Source: JBHELT01 sp046262935
GTDB taxonomy: Bacteria > Actinomycetota > CADDZG01 > JAHWKV01
Length of the DNA stretch: 43,325 nt
NCBI GenBank assembly: GCA_046262935.1
Contig: JBHELT010000099.1
Location: 1-43,325, forward strand
Direction: 5' to 3'
Positions 1 to 8,075 of the stretch are shown in pieces. A program made the position numbers and the translations under genes. Numbering within the stretch: the stretch's first letter is position 1; each line of letters starts with the position of its first letter. Below the pieces are notes generated by a model. That model was not told the origin of the DNA, made no database searches, and saw only the letters and a list, made by a program, of their open reading frames with translations.

Positions 1-45
1 TGTGATTTGGTTCTTGCTGCTGATGCGACTATGCCCACGGCGGAC

Positions 46-77
46 ATCCTTTACCCTATCTACCATGAGTAAAGGAT
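46..77. repeat. 9-bp inverted repeat downstream of tRNA-Ile
   Basis: Arms 46-54 (ATCCTTTAC) and 69-77 (GTAAAGGAT) are perfectly complementary around a 14-nt loop. In the direction of the tRNA-Ile gene this lies about 40 nt past the mature 3' end, so it could be a 3'-processing or termination structure. No U-run follows, so it is not a standard intrinsic terminator. Nothing else is recognisable in bases 1-118; in mycobacteria a tRNA-Ala follows here, and it is not within this stretch. Confidence 0.35.
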
Positions 78-118
78 ACTACTGAACGGGTCCAAGTATC
101 AGCCCGCTGTTTGCATCG

Positions 119-192
119 TGGGGCTACGTGGAGTCGAACCACGGACCTCAGCATTATCAGTGCTGCGCTCTAACCAGCTGAGCTATAGCCCC
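119..192 (-). tRNA. ileT: tRNA-Ile (GAT anticodon)
   Basis: On the minus strand a full cloverleaf of 74 nt can be folded. The acceptor stem is GGGGCTA with TAGCCCC and discriminator A. The D-arm is GCTCAGCTGGTTAGAGC. The anticodon stem CAGCA/TGCTG encloses loop CTGATAA with anticodon GAT, and the T-arm carries the GTTCGACTC loop. The 3' CCA is not encoded, so it must be added by a CCA-adding enzyme; a candidate is pcnA at 31744-33132. Position after gyrA and the DUF3566 gene matches ileT in mycobacteria. Confidence 0.97.
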
Positions 193-221
193 CGCAGAAC
201 TAGCGATTGTAACCGCTTGGT

Positions 222-1154
222 TCAGATGTCTCGGGTCGAGACGGTCATCTCAACGCCGCCTGTGATGTCGGCCACGAGGTTGTAAACGAACGCCGCGACC
301 AATGTCATCATCGACATGACGATCACCTGCACAACGCCGATCACCAACAGGATCCTGAACAGTACCGATCCTTTGAAGTGGAAATCGGGCCACGCCAGCT
401 GCACCAACTTATCGATGTTTCGGACGACGCCCGCGCCTTGTGCGACCCAGAACAAGATCATGAAGAACAACACCACCGTGATCATCAAGGCCAGATAGAA
501 AGTCACTGAGACTTTGAGCATGGTCCATGGATCGACGTGTTTGATGGTCTGCTTCGACCGCAGGCTTCCAAATCGAGCAGGCTCGCGGACAGGCACGGTC
601 CATCCGGTTGATCGCTCTGCCGGCAGGACATCAACCGAAGGTCGAGTGGGCGGGACGGCAAGCGGGAACTCGAAGGGCAACGCAGCAGGTTGAACCGCAA
701 CGGTTGCATCTGCTTGCTGCCCGGATGCGATCTCTGCTTCCGGCTTGATATCGGGTACGGGTGCGATCTTGGTTTCGTTCGTCGTCGCAGGACTTGCAGA
801 TAGCCACGAGGGTGATCGAGTGGCCATTGGTTCAGGGGACCCCTGCTCCTGCTCCGGTTCACCTGGGGCGGGCTCTGGCTCTGGCACGGCCGAGGACTCC
901 AAACTGTCTTGCAGAAGATCGCGTTCGGGTGTTGATGCGAAGGGCATCCATTCCTGAGGTCCCTTTGACTCGGGAACGCTTTTAGTCACGTCGGGTGGTT
1001 CGGTTCGCTCGGGCCCACTGGGGTCCCAGAACGATTCGAAGACGTCGGCGGGTTCTTTCACGCCCTGCGCTTGGTCATCGTGGCCGCTGGCATCAACGCT
1101 CTCGGACTGAGTCGCTTCCTCCTGCGATGATCCGGGTTCGTTTTCGCTTTCCAA
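222..1154 (-). CDS. DUF3566 transmembrane protein
   Basis: This is a 310-aa protein with two parts. Residues 1 to about 200 are acidic, rich in Pro/Glu/Ser/Ala and probably disordered. The last 110 residues form the DUF3566 domain with two strongly hydrophobic helices (around 215-240 and 265-292). The family occurs in actinobacteria just downstream of gyrA, as Rv0007 does in Mycobacterium, and is membrane-anchored; its function is not established. The start is TTG at 1154, preceded by AGAAAG. No ATG or GTG lies in frame between it and the upstream in-frame stop at 1206, so TTG is the only plausible start. It is followed by tRNA-Ile and preceded by the archease-like gene, all in the gyrase direction. 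Confidence 0.85.
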   Translation of the reverse strand: MESENEPGSSQEEATQSESVDASGHDDQAQGVKEPADVFESFWDPSGPERTEPPDVTKSVPESKGPQEWMPFASTPERDLLQDSLESSAVPEPEPAPGEPEQEQGSPEPMATRSPSWLSASPATTNETKIAPVPDIKPEAEIASGQQADATVAVQPAALPFEFPLAVPPTRPSVDVLPAERSTGWTVPVREPARFGSLRSKQTIKHVDPWTMLKVSVTFYLALMITVVLFFMILFWVAQGAGVVRNIDKLVQLAWPDFHFKGSVLFRILLVIGVVQVIVMSMMTLVAAFVYNLVADITGGVEMTVSTRDI

Positions 1155-1277
1155 TGCCCAACTTTCTGCGTCGTCTTTCTGCTTTACCCAGTAAGGGTAT
1201 TTGGCTCACTCATCCTCGATGCGGATTTGCAGGATAGGAGGATACCCTTGTCGCATAAGGGCTGACCCCCGGCGCCT

Positions 1278-1724
1278 TCAGTCGCCCAACTCCAACCACA
1301 CCTTCGTAGAGAACTTGGTTCGCCTCTTGGAGACTTCTAACGGTTCGGCGGAAACTTCTACGATCCGGGGGCCCTCTGCCACGAACCAATCCCCGATGTC
1401 TCGTCCCCTGGTCCTGCCTCTTACCGCCATGCCTGTTTGCCCGTAACGCCTGAGCGGGGGTTCCCCCAGCTCGATCACCATGAAGTCACCTGGCACGAAG
1501 CCATGCACCGAATAAGCAGCCAGTAGTTCCCTCAGCCAAACCAGCAGCAATGCGTCGATGTCTTCAGCGGTCCCAGAGATGCCAACCTCTCTTTCGAAAC
1601 CAACTGTCGAAGTGTCGTATTCGACGGCGAACATGGCTTGGGCTGCGGTCTCGAATAGGTCGATCAACGACGCTCCGCTCACGGCGAAGCCCGATGCGTC
1701 AAGAAGCGGCTTGTAGTTTCCCAT
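1278..1724 (-). CDS. Archease-like protein, metal-site motif altered
   Basis: This is a 148-aa protein that aligns along its length with archease (MTH1598/TM1083 family), a small metal-binding activator of the RNA ligase RtcB. Family marks seen are LFETAAQAMF (residues 24-33), DIDALLLVWLRELL (about 55-68) and the C-terminal strand ending LELGD. The usual N-terminal DHTAD motif is reduced here to LDASG, with about three residues missing, so one metal-binding Asp and the His are absent. Activity as a normal archease is therefore uncertain. It lies 23 bp after gyrA and before the DUF3566 gene, which suggests co-transcription with gyrase. No rtcB is present in the window. Fold assignment is fairly secure; function is not. 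Confidence 0.7.
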   Translation of the reverse strand: MGNYKPLLDASGFAVSGASLIDLFETAAQAMFAVEYDTSTVGFEREVGISGTAEDIDALLLVWLRELLAAYSVHGFVPGDFMVIELGEPPLRRYGQTGMAVRGRTRGRDIGDWFVAEGPRIVEVSAEPLEVSKRRTKFSTKVWLELGD

Positions 1725-1747
1725 CAGACCGAGAGTCGACGACGGTC

Positions 1748-4219
1748 CTAGTCGACCGTTTCCTCTTCGATGAGTGCGGGGGCCATGGCCGCAACCGAAG
1801 TGCCGGGGTCGAGCCTCATGACCCGAACCCCAGTTGTGTCGCGACCTTGCCGTGAGATGTCCTTGACGGTCATTCTGATCACTTGACCGTCGCTGGCGAT
1901 CAAGAACACGTCGTTACCAACGCGAACGACGCCGGCGCCTTGAACCGAACCGCGCCTTCCGGTGAGTTTCGCGCTTTTGACTCCCTTACCGCCACGACGC
2001 TGTCTTGGATACTTGTCCAGCAGCGTACGTTTGCCGTAACCGGCATCTGTGATGATGAGCAATTCCCCGTTGGGATCGACGACATCGAAGGCGACGACCT
2101 CGTCTTCGGCACCGAGCCGCATGCCGATGACGCCGCCAGCGGTTCGTCCCATGGGACGAACGTCGGTCTCTTTGAAACAGATCGCCATCCCCTTGCGGCT
2201 AACCATGATGAGCTCGTCTTCGCCAGAGGTGGCCTTCACCTGAACGACTTCGTCGTTCTCGCGCAGATTCACGGCGATTATGCCGTCGCGCCGGGACGAG
2301 TTGTAGGCATTGAATTCGGTCTTCTTGATAACACCCTTCTTCGTCCCGATCACCAGGTACCTGTGGGTTTCGTAATCGCGCGTATCGATGAGGGCTGCGA
2401 CCGTCTCCTCGGCAGTGAACGGCAAAAGGTTGCGGATCGATATGCCGCGCGCGGTTCGCTCTTTCTCGGGGATCTCGTGGGCCTTTAACCGGTACACCTT
2501 CCCGCGGTTTGAGAAGATCATGACGAAGGCGTGGTTACTGGTTGTCAGCATCCGGTCGACGATGTCGCCTTCCTTGGGCTTGGCGCCTATAACACCCTTG
2601 CCGCCGCGACCTTGGGTCTTATAGGTCGCTGCTTTGACGCGCTTTATGTAGCCTGAGCGAGTCATCGTGATGACAACGTCCTCGTCGGCGATCAGGTCTT
2701 CGAGGTTGAACTCACCTTCAGCTGGCACGATCTCGGTCCGGCGAGGATTGGCGAACTTCTGCTTCAGCTCGATCAGTTCGTCCTTGATGATCTTTCGAAC
2801 CCTGGCAGGCGAGGCCAATATGGACTTCAATTCGACGATGGTCTTCGCCAGTTCCTCGGCGTCGTCTTTGATCTTCTGTCGCTCAAGGGCCGCGAGGCGT
2901 CTCAGCATCATGTCCAAGATGGCGTTGGCCTGTATCTCAGTGAGGTTGTAGCGATCGATCAATTTAGTGCGAGCGTCCTCGGCCGAGTCGGATTCGCGGA
3001 TCAGTTTGATGACTGCATCGAGGTGATCGAGAGCGATGAGCAGTCCCTCGAGGATGTGCATCCTGTCTTCAGCCTTCTTGAGGCGGAAGCGGGTCCTGCG
3101 GGTGATGACCTCGACCTGGTGATCGACGTAGTGTCGGATGAAATCGCGAAGCGGCAATGTGCGCGGGACATTGTCAACCAGGGCCAGCATGTTCATGCCG
3201 AAGGAATCTTGCAGTTGTGTGTACTTGTACAAGTTGTTGAGGACCACCTGGGCTATCGCGTCACGCTTCAATTCGATGACGATGCGTGTACCTTTGCGGT
3301 TCGACTCGTTGCGGCCCCCCGAAACGCCGAGGAGTTTCTTGGAGTTCACGAGTTCTGCGACCTTCTCGATCAAGCGGTCACCCGACACCATGTAGGGCAA
3401 CTCTGTGATCACGATCCGTTGTCCGCGTTTGGCCTCTTCGACCTCGACACGGCCCCTCACTCGAACCGTTCCACGCCCGGTTTCATATGCGTCACGTAGA
3501 CCCGATGTACCCAGGATTACCCCACCCATGGGGAAGTCCGGTCCCTGGATGATCTGCATAAGGTCGGCCGACGTGATCTCGGGGTTGTCGAGCATCGCAA
3601 CTGTTCCGTCTATCACCTCACCGAGGTTGTGAGGCGGGATGTTGGTTGCCATACCAACCGCGATCCCAGTTGAACCATTGACCAAAAGGTTTGGAAAACG
3701 CGCCGGCAGAACTACGGGCTCGTCGTACTCGTCTGAGTAGTTGCGAACCATGTCGACGGTGTCTTCGTCGATGTCGCGCATCAGCTCCATCGACAAAGGT
3801 GCGAGTCTGCACTCGGTGTATCGGTCTGCGGCAGGCGGGTCGCCGTCTACGGAGCCGAAGTTGCCCTTGCCGTCGACCAGCGTGTGCCGCATGGTGAAGT
3901 CCTGCGCCATGCGGGCCAAGGTGTCGTAGATCGCTTGGTTGCCATGGGGGTGGAACTTTCCCATAACCTCGCCGACCACTCGAGCGCACTTTTTGTGCTG
4001 GGTCCCCGGTCGCGCACCGAGTTCGAGCATGCCCCAAAGGATGCGGCGATGCACGGGCTTTAGCCCATCGCGAACGTCGGGCAGAGCACGGCCTACGATG
4101 ACGCTCATCGCGTAGTCGAGATAGGAGCGCTGAACTTCCTCTTGGATATCGACCGTCTGGATGCGCGCGTCGTCTAGCGACGGTTGGACGGGTTGGTCAG
4201 GAGTTTCGTCGTCGGGCAT
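1748..4219 (-). CDS. gyrA: DNA gyrase subunit A
   Basis: This 823-aa subunit breaks and rejoins DNA during negative supercoiling. The winged-helix/tower region occupies roughly residues 30-500, with catalytic tyrosine Tyr134 in RYTECRLAP. The C-terminal beta-pinwheel contains the GyrA-box QRRGGKG (about 743-749), which separates gyrase from topoisomerase IV. Length is normal. The ATG directly follows the gyrB stop (TAGATG), so translation is probably coupled. In the quinolone-binding helix the sequence reads HPHGNQAIYD, so the residue equivalent to E. coli Ser83 is Gln95, while the acidic position (Asp87 equivalent, Asp99) is kept. A 20-bp palindrome lies in the coding sequence at 2142-2161. 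Confidence 0.98.
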   Translation of the reverse strand: MPDDETPDQPVQPSLDDARIQTVDIQEEVQRSYLDYAMSVIVGRALPDVRDGLKPVHRRILWGMLELGARPGTQHKKCARVVGEVMGKFHPHGNQAIYDTLARMAQDFTMRHTLVDGKGNFGSVDGDPPAADRYTECRLAPLSMELMRDIDEDTVDMVRNYSDEYDEPVVLPARFPNLLVNGSTGIAVGMATNIPPHNLGEVIDGTVAMLDNPEITSADLMQIIQGPDFPMGGVILGTSGLRDAYETGRGTVRVRGRVEVEEAKRGQRIVITELPYMVSGDRLIEKVAELVNSKKLLGVSGGRNESNRKGTRIVIELKRDAIAQVVLNNLYKYTQLQDSFGMNMLALVDNVPRTLPLRDFIRHYVDHQVEVITRRTRFRLKKAEDRMHILEGLLIALDHLDAVIKLIRESDSAEDARTKLIDRYNLTEIQANAILDMMLRRLAALERQKIKDDAEELAKTIVELKSILASPARVRKIIKDELIELKQKFANPRRTEIVPAEGEFNLEDLIADEDVVITMTRSGYIKRVKAATYKTQGRGGKGVIGAKPKEGDIVDRMLTTSNHAFVMIFSNRGKVYRLKAHEIPEKERTARGISIRNLLPFTAEETVAALIDTRDYETHRYLVIGTKKGVIKKTEFNAYNSSRRDGIIAVNLRENDEVVQVKATSGEDELIMVSRKGMAICFKETDVRPMGRTAGGVIGMRLGAEDEVVAFDVVDPNGELLIITDAGYGKRTLLDKYPRQRRGGKGVKSAKLTGRRGSVQGAGVVRVGNDVFLIASDGQVIRMTVKDISRQGRDTTGVRVMRLDPGTSVAAMAPALIEEETVD
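2142..2161. repeat. 20-bp perfect palindrome inside gyrA
   Basis: GTTCGTCCCATGGGACGAAC reads identically on both strands with no spacer. It encodes part of the conserved VRPMGRT segment of GyrA, so protein constraint may explain part of it. It is listed because several longer inverted repeats also lie inside genes of this window. Confidence 0.8.
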
Positions 4220-6274
4220 CTATACGTCCAGCACTGCGTAGTTGGCGTTTTTGGTGATGAAAGCGCGACGGCTTTCGACGTCTTCACCCATCAGCATCGA
4301 GAAAATCTCGTCGGCTAGGGCCGCGTCGTCTAGTTGCACGCGCTTTAAGATCCTGGTTTCGGGGTTCATGGTCGTAGCCCACAGTTCCTCGGCGTCCATC
4401 TCGCCGAGTCCCTTGAACCGCTCCGGTTCTGAGATCTTCTTGTTGGGATTGTCTTTCTGGAACTGCTCGTACTCGGCTTCGCTGAAAACGTAGTGCTTCT
4501 TGGCTTCCATCGTGAACTTGTACAGCGGCGGCTGGGTCAGGTAAACGTAGCCAGCGTCGATCAGCGCAGGCATGTGGCGGAACAGGAACGTGAGGAGAAG
4601 GGTCGTGATGTGCTGACCGTCAACGTCGGCGTCGGCCAGCAGGCAGATCTTGTGATACCTGGCCTTTTCGATATTGAACTCCTCGCCGATGCCGGTCCCG
4701 ATGCCGGTGATCAATGCCTGCACCTCACGGTTCTCGAGGATCTTGTGGAGCCGCGCTTTTTCGACGTTCAAGATCTTGCCCCGGATCGGAAGGATGGCTT
4801 GGAACTCCCGGTCACGTCCGGCCTTGGCGCTACCTCCTGCGGAATCACCCTCGACGATGAACAGCTCCGATACGACTGGGTCACGTGATGAGCAATCGGC
4901 GAGCTTGCCTGGCAGGCCCCCTCCGTCGAAAGCCGACTTGCGGGCGATGTCGCGGGCCTTCTTGGCGGCGACGCGAGCGCGCGAAGCCTGTTGGGCCTTT
5001 GCTACGATCTTGCGCGCCTCGGTTGGGTTCTCTTCGAACCACTCGGCCAACTTTTCGTTGACCGCGGTTTCGACGAAGGAGCGCATCTCGGTATTGCCGA
5101 GCTTGGTCTTTGTCTGACCCTCGAACTGGGGATCACGAAGTTTGACCGAAACTATGGCGACCAGACCTTCGCGGACATCATCTCCCTGGAGCGGCGGCTC
5201 TTTGTCTTTTTGAAGTCCCTTGGTGCGCGCGTATCTGCTGACAACGTTCGTGATCGACTTGCGCAGCCCTTCTTCGTGCATCCCACCTTCGTGGGTATTG
5301 ATGGTGTTGGCGAACGAGTGGATCGACTCGGTGTAACCGGCATTCCACATGAGAGCAACCTCGGCCTCTCGCCCCTCGCCGTCTTTTTCGAAGTGGATGA
5401 CTCTGTTCAGGGTTTCGCGCCCGGTCGATAGCGATTTCACGAAATCGGCGATGCCCCCACTTGCCTTGAAAGTGTCGGTCTTGCCGTCGCGCTCGTCTTT
5501 GAGAACTATCTCGAGACCGCGAGTGAGGTACGACAGTTCTCTTAACCTACGCGAGACGGTGTCGTAGTCATATTCGGTGGTTTCGGTGAACACGTCGGGG
5601 TCGGGCCAGAAGGTAACGGCCGTCCCTGTCTTGGAGCTGTCGCTGAGCGATTTCACTTTGGTGAGTCCCGATGTGGTCTTGCCCTTCTCGAACGTAGCCG
5701 CCCACAGTCCCCCGTCGCGCGCAACTTCCACCTGAAGTTTCACACTGAGCGCGTTCACAACCGAAACTCCGACGCCGTGAAGACCACCAGAAACGGCATA
5801 TCCCTTGCCGCCGAATTTGCCGCCAGCGTTCAGTTCGGTCAGCACAACCTCGACGGCCGGGCGCTTTTCGCCTTTGGGAGGGTCGATCGGTATGCCGGCG
5901 CCGTTGTCTTTGACCGTTACTGAGTTGTCCCTATGGATGGTCACGTCGATCTTGTCGCAGCGACCGGCAAGCGCCTCGTCTACCGCATTGTCGACGACCT
6001 CGTAGACCAGATGATGAAGGCCCCTCACACCGGTTGATCCGATGTACATACCTGGCCGCTTGCGCACATGGGTGAGGCCCTTCAAGACCTCGATATCGGC
6101 CCCTGTGTACTGCTGCTTTGCCGATCCGACACCGGGTTTCGTGGCCGGAGCGGTCGAAGCGCTCGAAGGCTTGCGGGCAGGGCTCACAGCCTTGACCAGG
6201 CTTTCGTCAGCCCCGTCTGGATCGGGGCCGCGCCCGGCTTCGGCGGGCGCGTCATTCCTAGGTTCGTCTGCCAT
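4220..6274 (-). CDS. gyrB: DNA gyrase subunit B
   Basis: This 684-aa ATPase subunit forms the A2B2 gyrase with GyrA. The GHKL ATPase domain shows EVVDNAVDEA, the NGAGIP motif and the lid GLHGVGVSVVNALS. The transducer includes QTKTKLGN. The TOPRIM domain has EGDSAGGSA and DADVDGQHI, the Mg-binding acidic residues. The first ~55 residues are a low-complexity extension rich in Pro/Ala/Ser before the conserved start at YTGADIEVLKGL, so translation could begin later than the ATG at 6274. It is followed without a gap by gyrA. The 108-bp gap upstream, to the dciA stop, contains a TATACT hexamer that may be its promoter. Confidence 0.98.
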   Translation of the reverse strand: MADEPRNDAPAEAGRGPDPDGADESLVKAVSPARKPSSASTAPATKPGVGSAKQQYTGADIEVLKGLTHVRKRPGMYIGSTGVRGLHHLVYEVVDNAVDEALAGRCDKIDVTIHRDNSVTVKDNGAGIPIDPPKGEKRPAVEVVLTELNAGGKFGGKGYAVSGGLHGVGVSVVNALSVKLQVEVARDGGLWAATFEKGKTTSGLTKVKSLSDSSKTGTAVTFWPDPDVFTETTEYDYDTVSRRLRELSYLTRGLEIVLKDERDGKTDTFKASGGIADFVKSLSTGRETLNRVIHFEKDGEGREAEVALMWNAGYTESIHSFANTINTHEGGMHEEGLRKSITNVVSRYARTKGLQKDKEPPLQGDDVREGLVAIVSVKLRDPQFEGQTKTKLGNTEMRSFVETAVNEKLAEWFEENPTEARKIVAKAQQASRARVAAKKARDIARKSAFDGGGLPGKLADCSSRDPVVSELFIVEGDSAGGSAKAGRDREFQAILPIRGKILNVEKARLHKILENREVQALITGIGTGIGEEFNIEKARYHKICLLADADVDGQHITTLLLTFLFRHMPALIDAGYVYLTQPPLYKFTMEAKKHYVFSEAEYEQFQKDNPNKKISEPERFKGLGEMDAEELWATTMNPETRILKRVQLDDAALADEIFSMLMGEDVESRRAFITKNANYAVLDV

Positions 6275-6368
6275 AAGTTTCGTCTCGATGCCGCCGCTTC
6301 TAGGTGAGGATCCCGGTGGTTCGTGGTCGCATTTTCGGGCTTTCGGGGCCCCCTTGCAGCGTTACAAA

Positions 6369-6374
6369 AGTATA
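6369..6374 (-). promoter_or_regulatory. Possible -10 element upstream of gyrB
   Basis: On the minus strand TATACT lies about 95 nt before the gyrB start codon, in the only sizeable gap of the dnaN-to-DUF3566 run. No good -35 hexamer is visible at 16-18 bp, so this is a tentative call from the -10 match and position alone. Confidence 0.35.
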
Positions 6375-6382
6375 CCACGCGC

Positions 6383-6949
6383 CTACCCCTTCCTCTGGCG
6401 CATTTTGCCTGCTAGAAGGGCACGTTTCAGGCTTTCAGCAAGCCTTCCATCTGGGATCGTTGAAGCTACTATTTCGGCCTCTTCGAGGTCATTGCGGTCG
6501 GGAGTTTGCGACGTCTCTTCCCGGTCCTGGGTCAGGTCTGTTATCGCGGCCCCCGACGTGGTTGGCGAACCTGCCCGCTGCTTGCTTCGAAACTCGGTTG
6601 GACGTGGTCTGCGCTCTGCCTTATCCGACTTGCGGCGCGACCGGTCGGCCTCTGGGGCTGCTGGGACCCACGGCCTGATCTCTGTAACCACCGTTCCCCC
6701 CAGGGCCAGGTTGAGTTTGTCTATGACCTTGGGGGCCAGGTACTTGAATTCGGACGCCCAGATCGGCGAGTCGGCTTTGACTTTCAGCACTCCGGCTTTC
6801 AACGAAGTTGGCTGACAACGGATAGCGATGTCGCGGCCAACGATCGACTCCCAGGCGCTAAAGATCTTGGCCTGCTCGAGCGGGTTGCCGCCCCCAAGAC
6901 CTTTAACCACATCATTCAAGAGCCTGCTGAGGCCCGCCGGATCATTCAT
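6383..6949 (-). CDS. dciA: DciA-type protein (DUF721)
   Basis: This 188-aa protein has an N-terminal DUF721 domain (about residues 1-95; note AWESIVGRDIA, LKAGVLKVKADSPIWASEF and the VIDKLN segment) and a charged, probably disordered C-terminal half. DUF721/DciA proteins interact with the replicative helicase DnaB and help place it on DNA in bacteria that lack DnaC/DnaI loaders. The position between recF and gyrB is the usual actinobacterial one (Rv0004 in Mycobacterium). The ATG at 6949 overlaps the recF stop by 8 nt, so translation is coupled. The loader role is inferred from the family. Confidence 0.88.
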   Translation of the reverse strand: MNDPAGLSRLLNDVVKGLGGGNPLEQAKIFSAWESIVGRDIAIRCQPTSLKAGVLKVKADSPIWASEFKYLAPKVIDKLNLALGGTVVTEIRPWVPAAPEADRSRRKSDKAERRPRPTEFRSKQRAGSPTTSGAAITDLTQDREETSQTPDRNDLEEAEIVASTIPDGRLAESLKRALLAGKMRQRKG

Positions 6950-8063
6950 CGAGGACCTTGCCGCTTTCCACCCGCACGGTCCTGCTGGCGACCACCGGCA
7001 GACCCTCGGCTGAAGTCGCCGTCGCTATGGTTTGGCCGCTCGAGGCAACCAACTCGGATAACTGAGCCCTCCGCGGGTCATCGAGTTCCGAGAAAACATC
7101 GTCGAGTAGAAGCACTGGGCGTTTGTTTCGGATGTCGATGATCACGTCCCTTTCGGCCAGTCGCATGGATAGCGCCAGGCTTCGCTGCTCGCCTTGGGAA
7201 GCGAAGACGCGCGCGTCTTGTCCGTCGAGTTCGATCGATATGTCATCGCGGTGAGGTCCAACGGTGGTAAGACCACGTTCGAGGTCACGGGTTAGTGCCG
7301 ATCTCAATGCATCGCCGATGCCGTCGGCGATGGCGCTCTCATCGATGTCGGTCGGCGCTAGAGACCCTTGCATGTTTTGCCACGAAGCCTCGTAACCGAA
7401 TGATGGTGGTTCGCCCTCACCGGCGATCGCGATGTACCTTTGGGCGGCCCTTGCTCCGATCTGACTGAGTGTTTGGAGCCTTTCCCTGACCAAACTCGCG
7501 CCGGCTTTCACGAAGTGCTCGTCCCAAACATCGAGTGTGTGTAAAGCGCGCGGGTTCGTTTGCGATGCCTTAAGAACACCATTTCGCTGCTTAAGGACGC
7601 GCTCGAATTCGTGTCTTTCGGCTGCGGCGAGCGGACGAGTTCTAGCCGATGCGTGGTCGATGAATCTACGTCGTTCCTCTGGACCGCCTTTGATGAGCGA
7701 GAGATCTTCGGGTGAGAAGATCACCCCTACGAGTACGTCTTGAACGTTGCCCCGATCAACACCTACCTTGTTGACCAAAAAACGGATACCGCCGGAGCGT
7801 TTGATCTCGACGTCGATGCTCACCTGGTGCCCCTCGCTGTCGATGCGGGCTCGGATGATGCAGGCATCGGCCCCGTGGCGGACCATCGACGCGTTCGAAG
7901 ACGTCCTATGTGACCCCAATGTCGAGATGACTGATATGGCCTCGAGCAGGTTCGTTTTGCCTTGGCCGTTTCTTCCGATGATCACGTTAAGACCACCAGA
8001 AAGTTCCACGTGAGCCTGCTCGTAGTTGCGGAAGTCGATCAAGTCGAGCGATAGAACTTCCAC
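6942..8063 (-). CDS. recF: RecF DNA repair and replication protein
   Basis: This 373-aa SMC-like ABC ATPase helps load RecA at single-strand gaps with RecO and RecR. The Walker A motif is GRNGQGKTNLLE (about residues 31-42). The ABC signature region is SQGEQRSLALSMRLAE, and the Walker B/D-loop is VLLLDDVFSELD. Length is normal. The start is GTG at 8063, 12 nt after the dnaN stop, and the gene overlaps dciA at its end, so dnaN-recF-dciA form one transcript unit. Confidence 0.97.
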   Translation of the reverse strand: MEVLSLDLIDFRNYEQAHVELSGGLNVIIGRNGQGKTNLLEAISVISTLGSHRTSSNASMVRHGADACIIRARIDSEGHQVSIDVEIKRSGGIRFLVNKVGVDRGNVQDVLVGVIFSPEDLSLIKGGPEERRRFIDHASARTRPLAAAERHEFERVLKQRNGVLKASQTNPRALHTLDVWDEHFVKAGASLVRERLQTLSQIGARAAQRYIAIAGEGEPPSFGYEASWQNMQGSLAPTDIDESAIADGIGDALRSALTRDLERGLTTVGPHRDDISIELDGQDARVFASQGEQRSLALSMRLAERDVIIDIRNKRPVLLLDDVFSELDDPRRAQLSELVASSGQTIATATSAEGLPVVASRTVRVESGKVLDE

Positions 8064-8075
8064 AACGCGCTCGCT

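Noticed and set aside
503..862. Open frames of 60-120 codons on both strands over the DUF3566, gyrA and gyrB genes
   Set aside because: They are out-of-frame readings of clear genes, with no ribosome-binding site and no recognisable protein family; common in GC-rich DNA.
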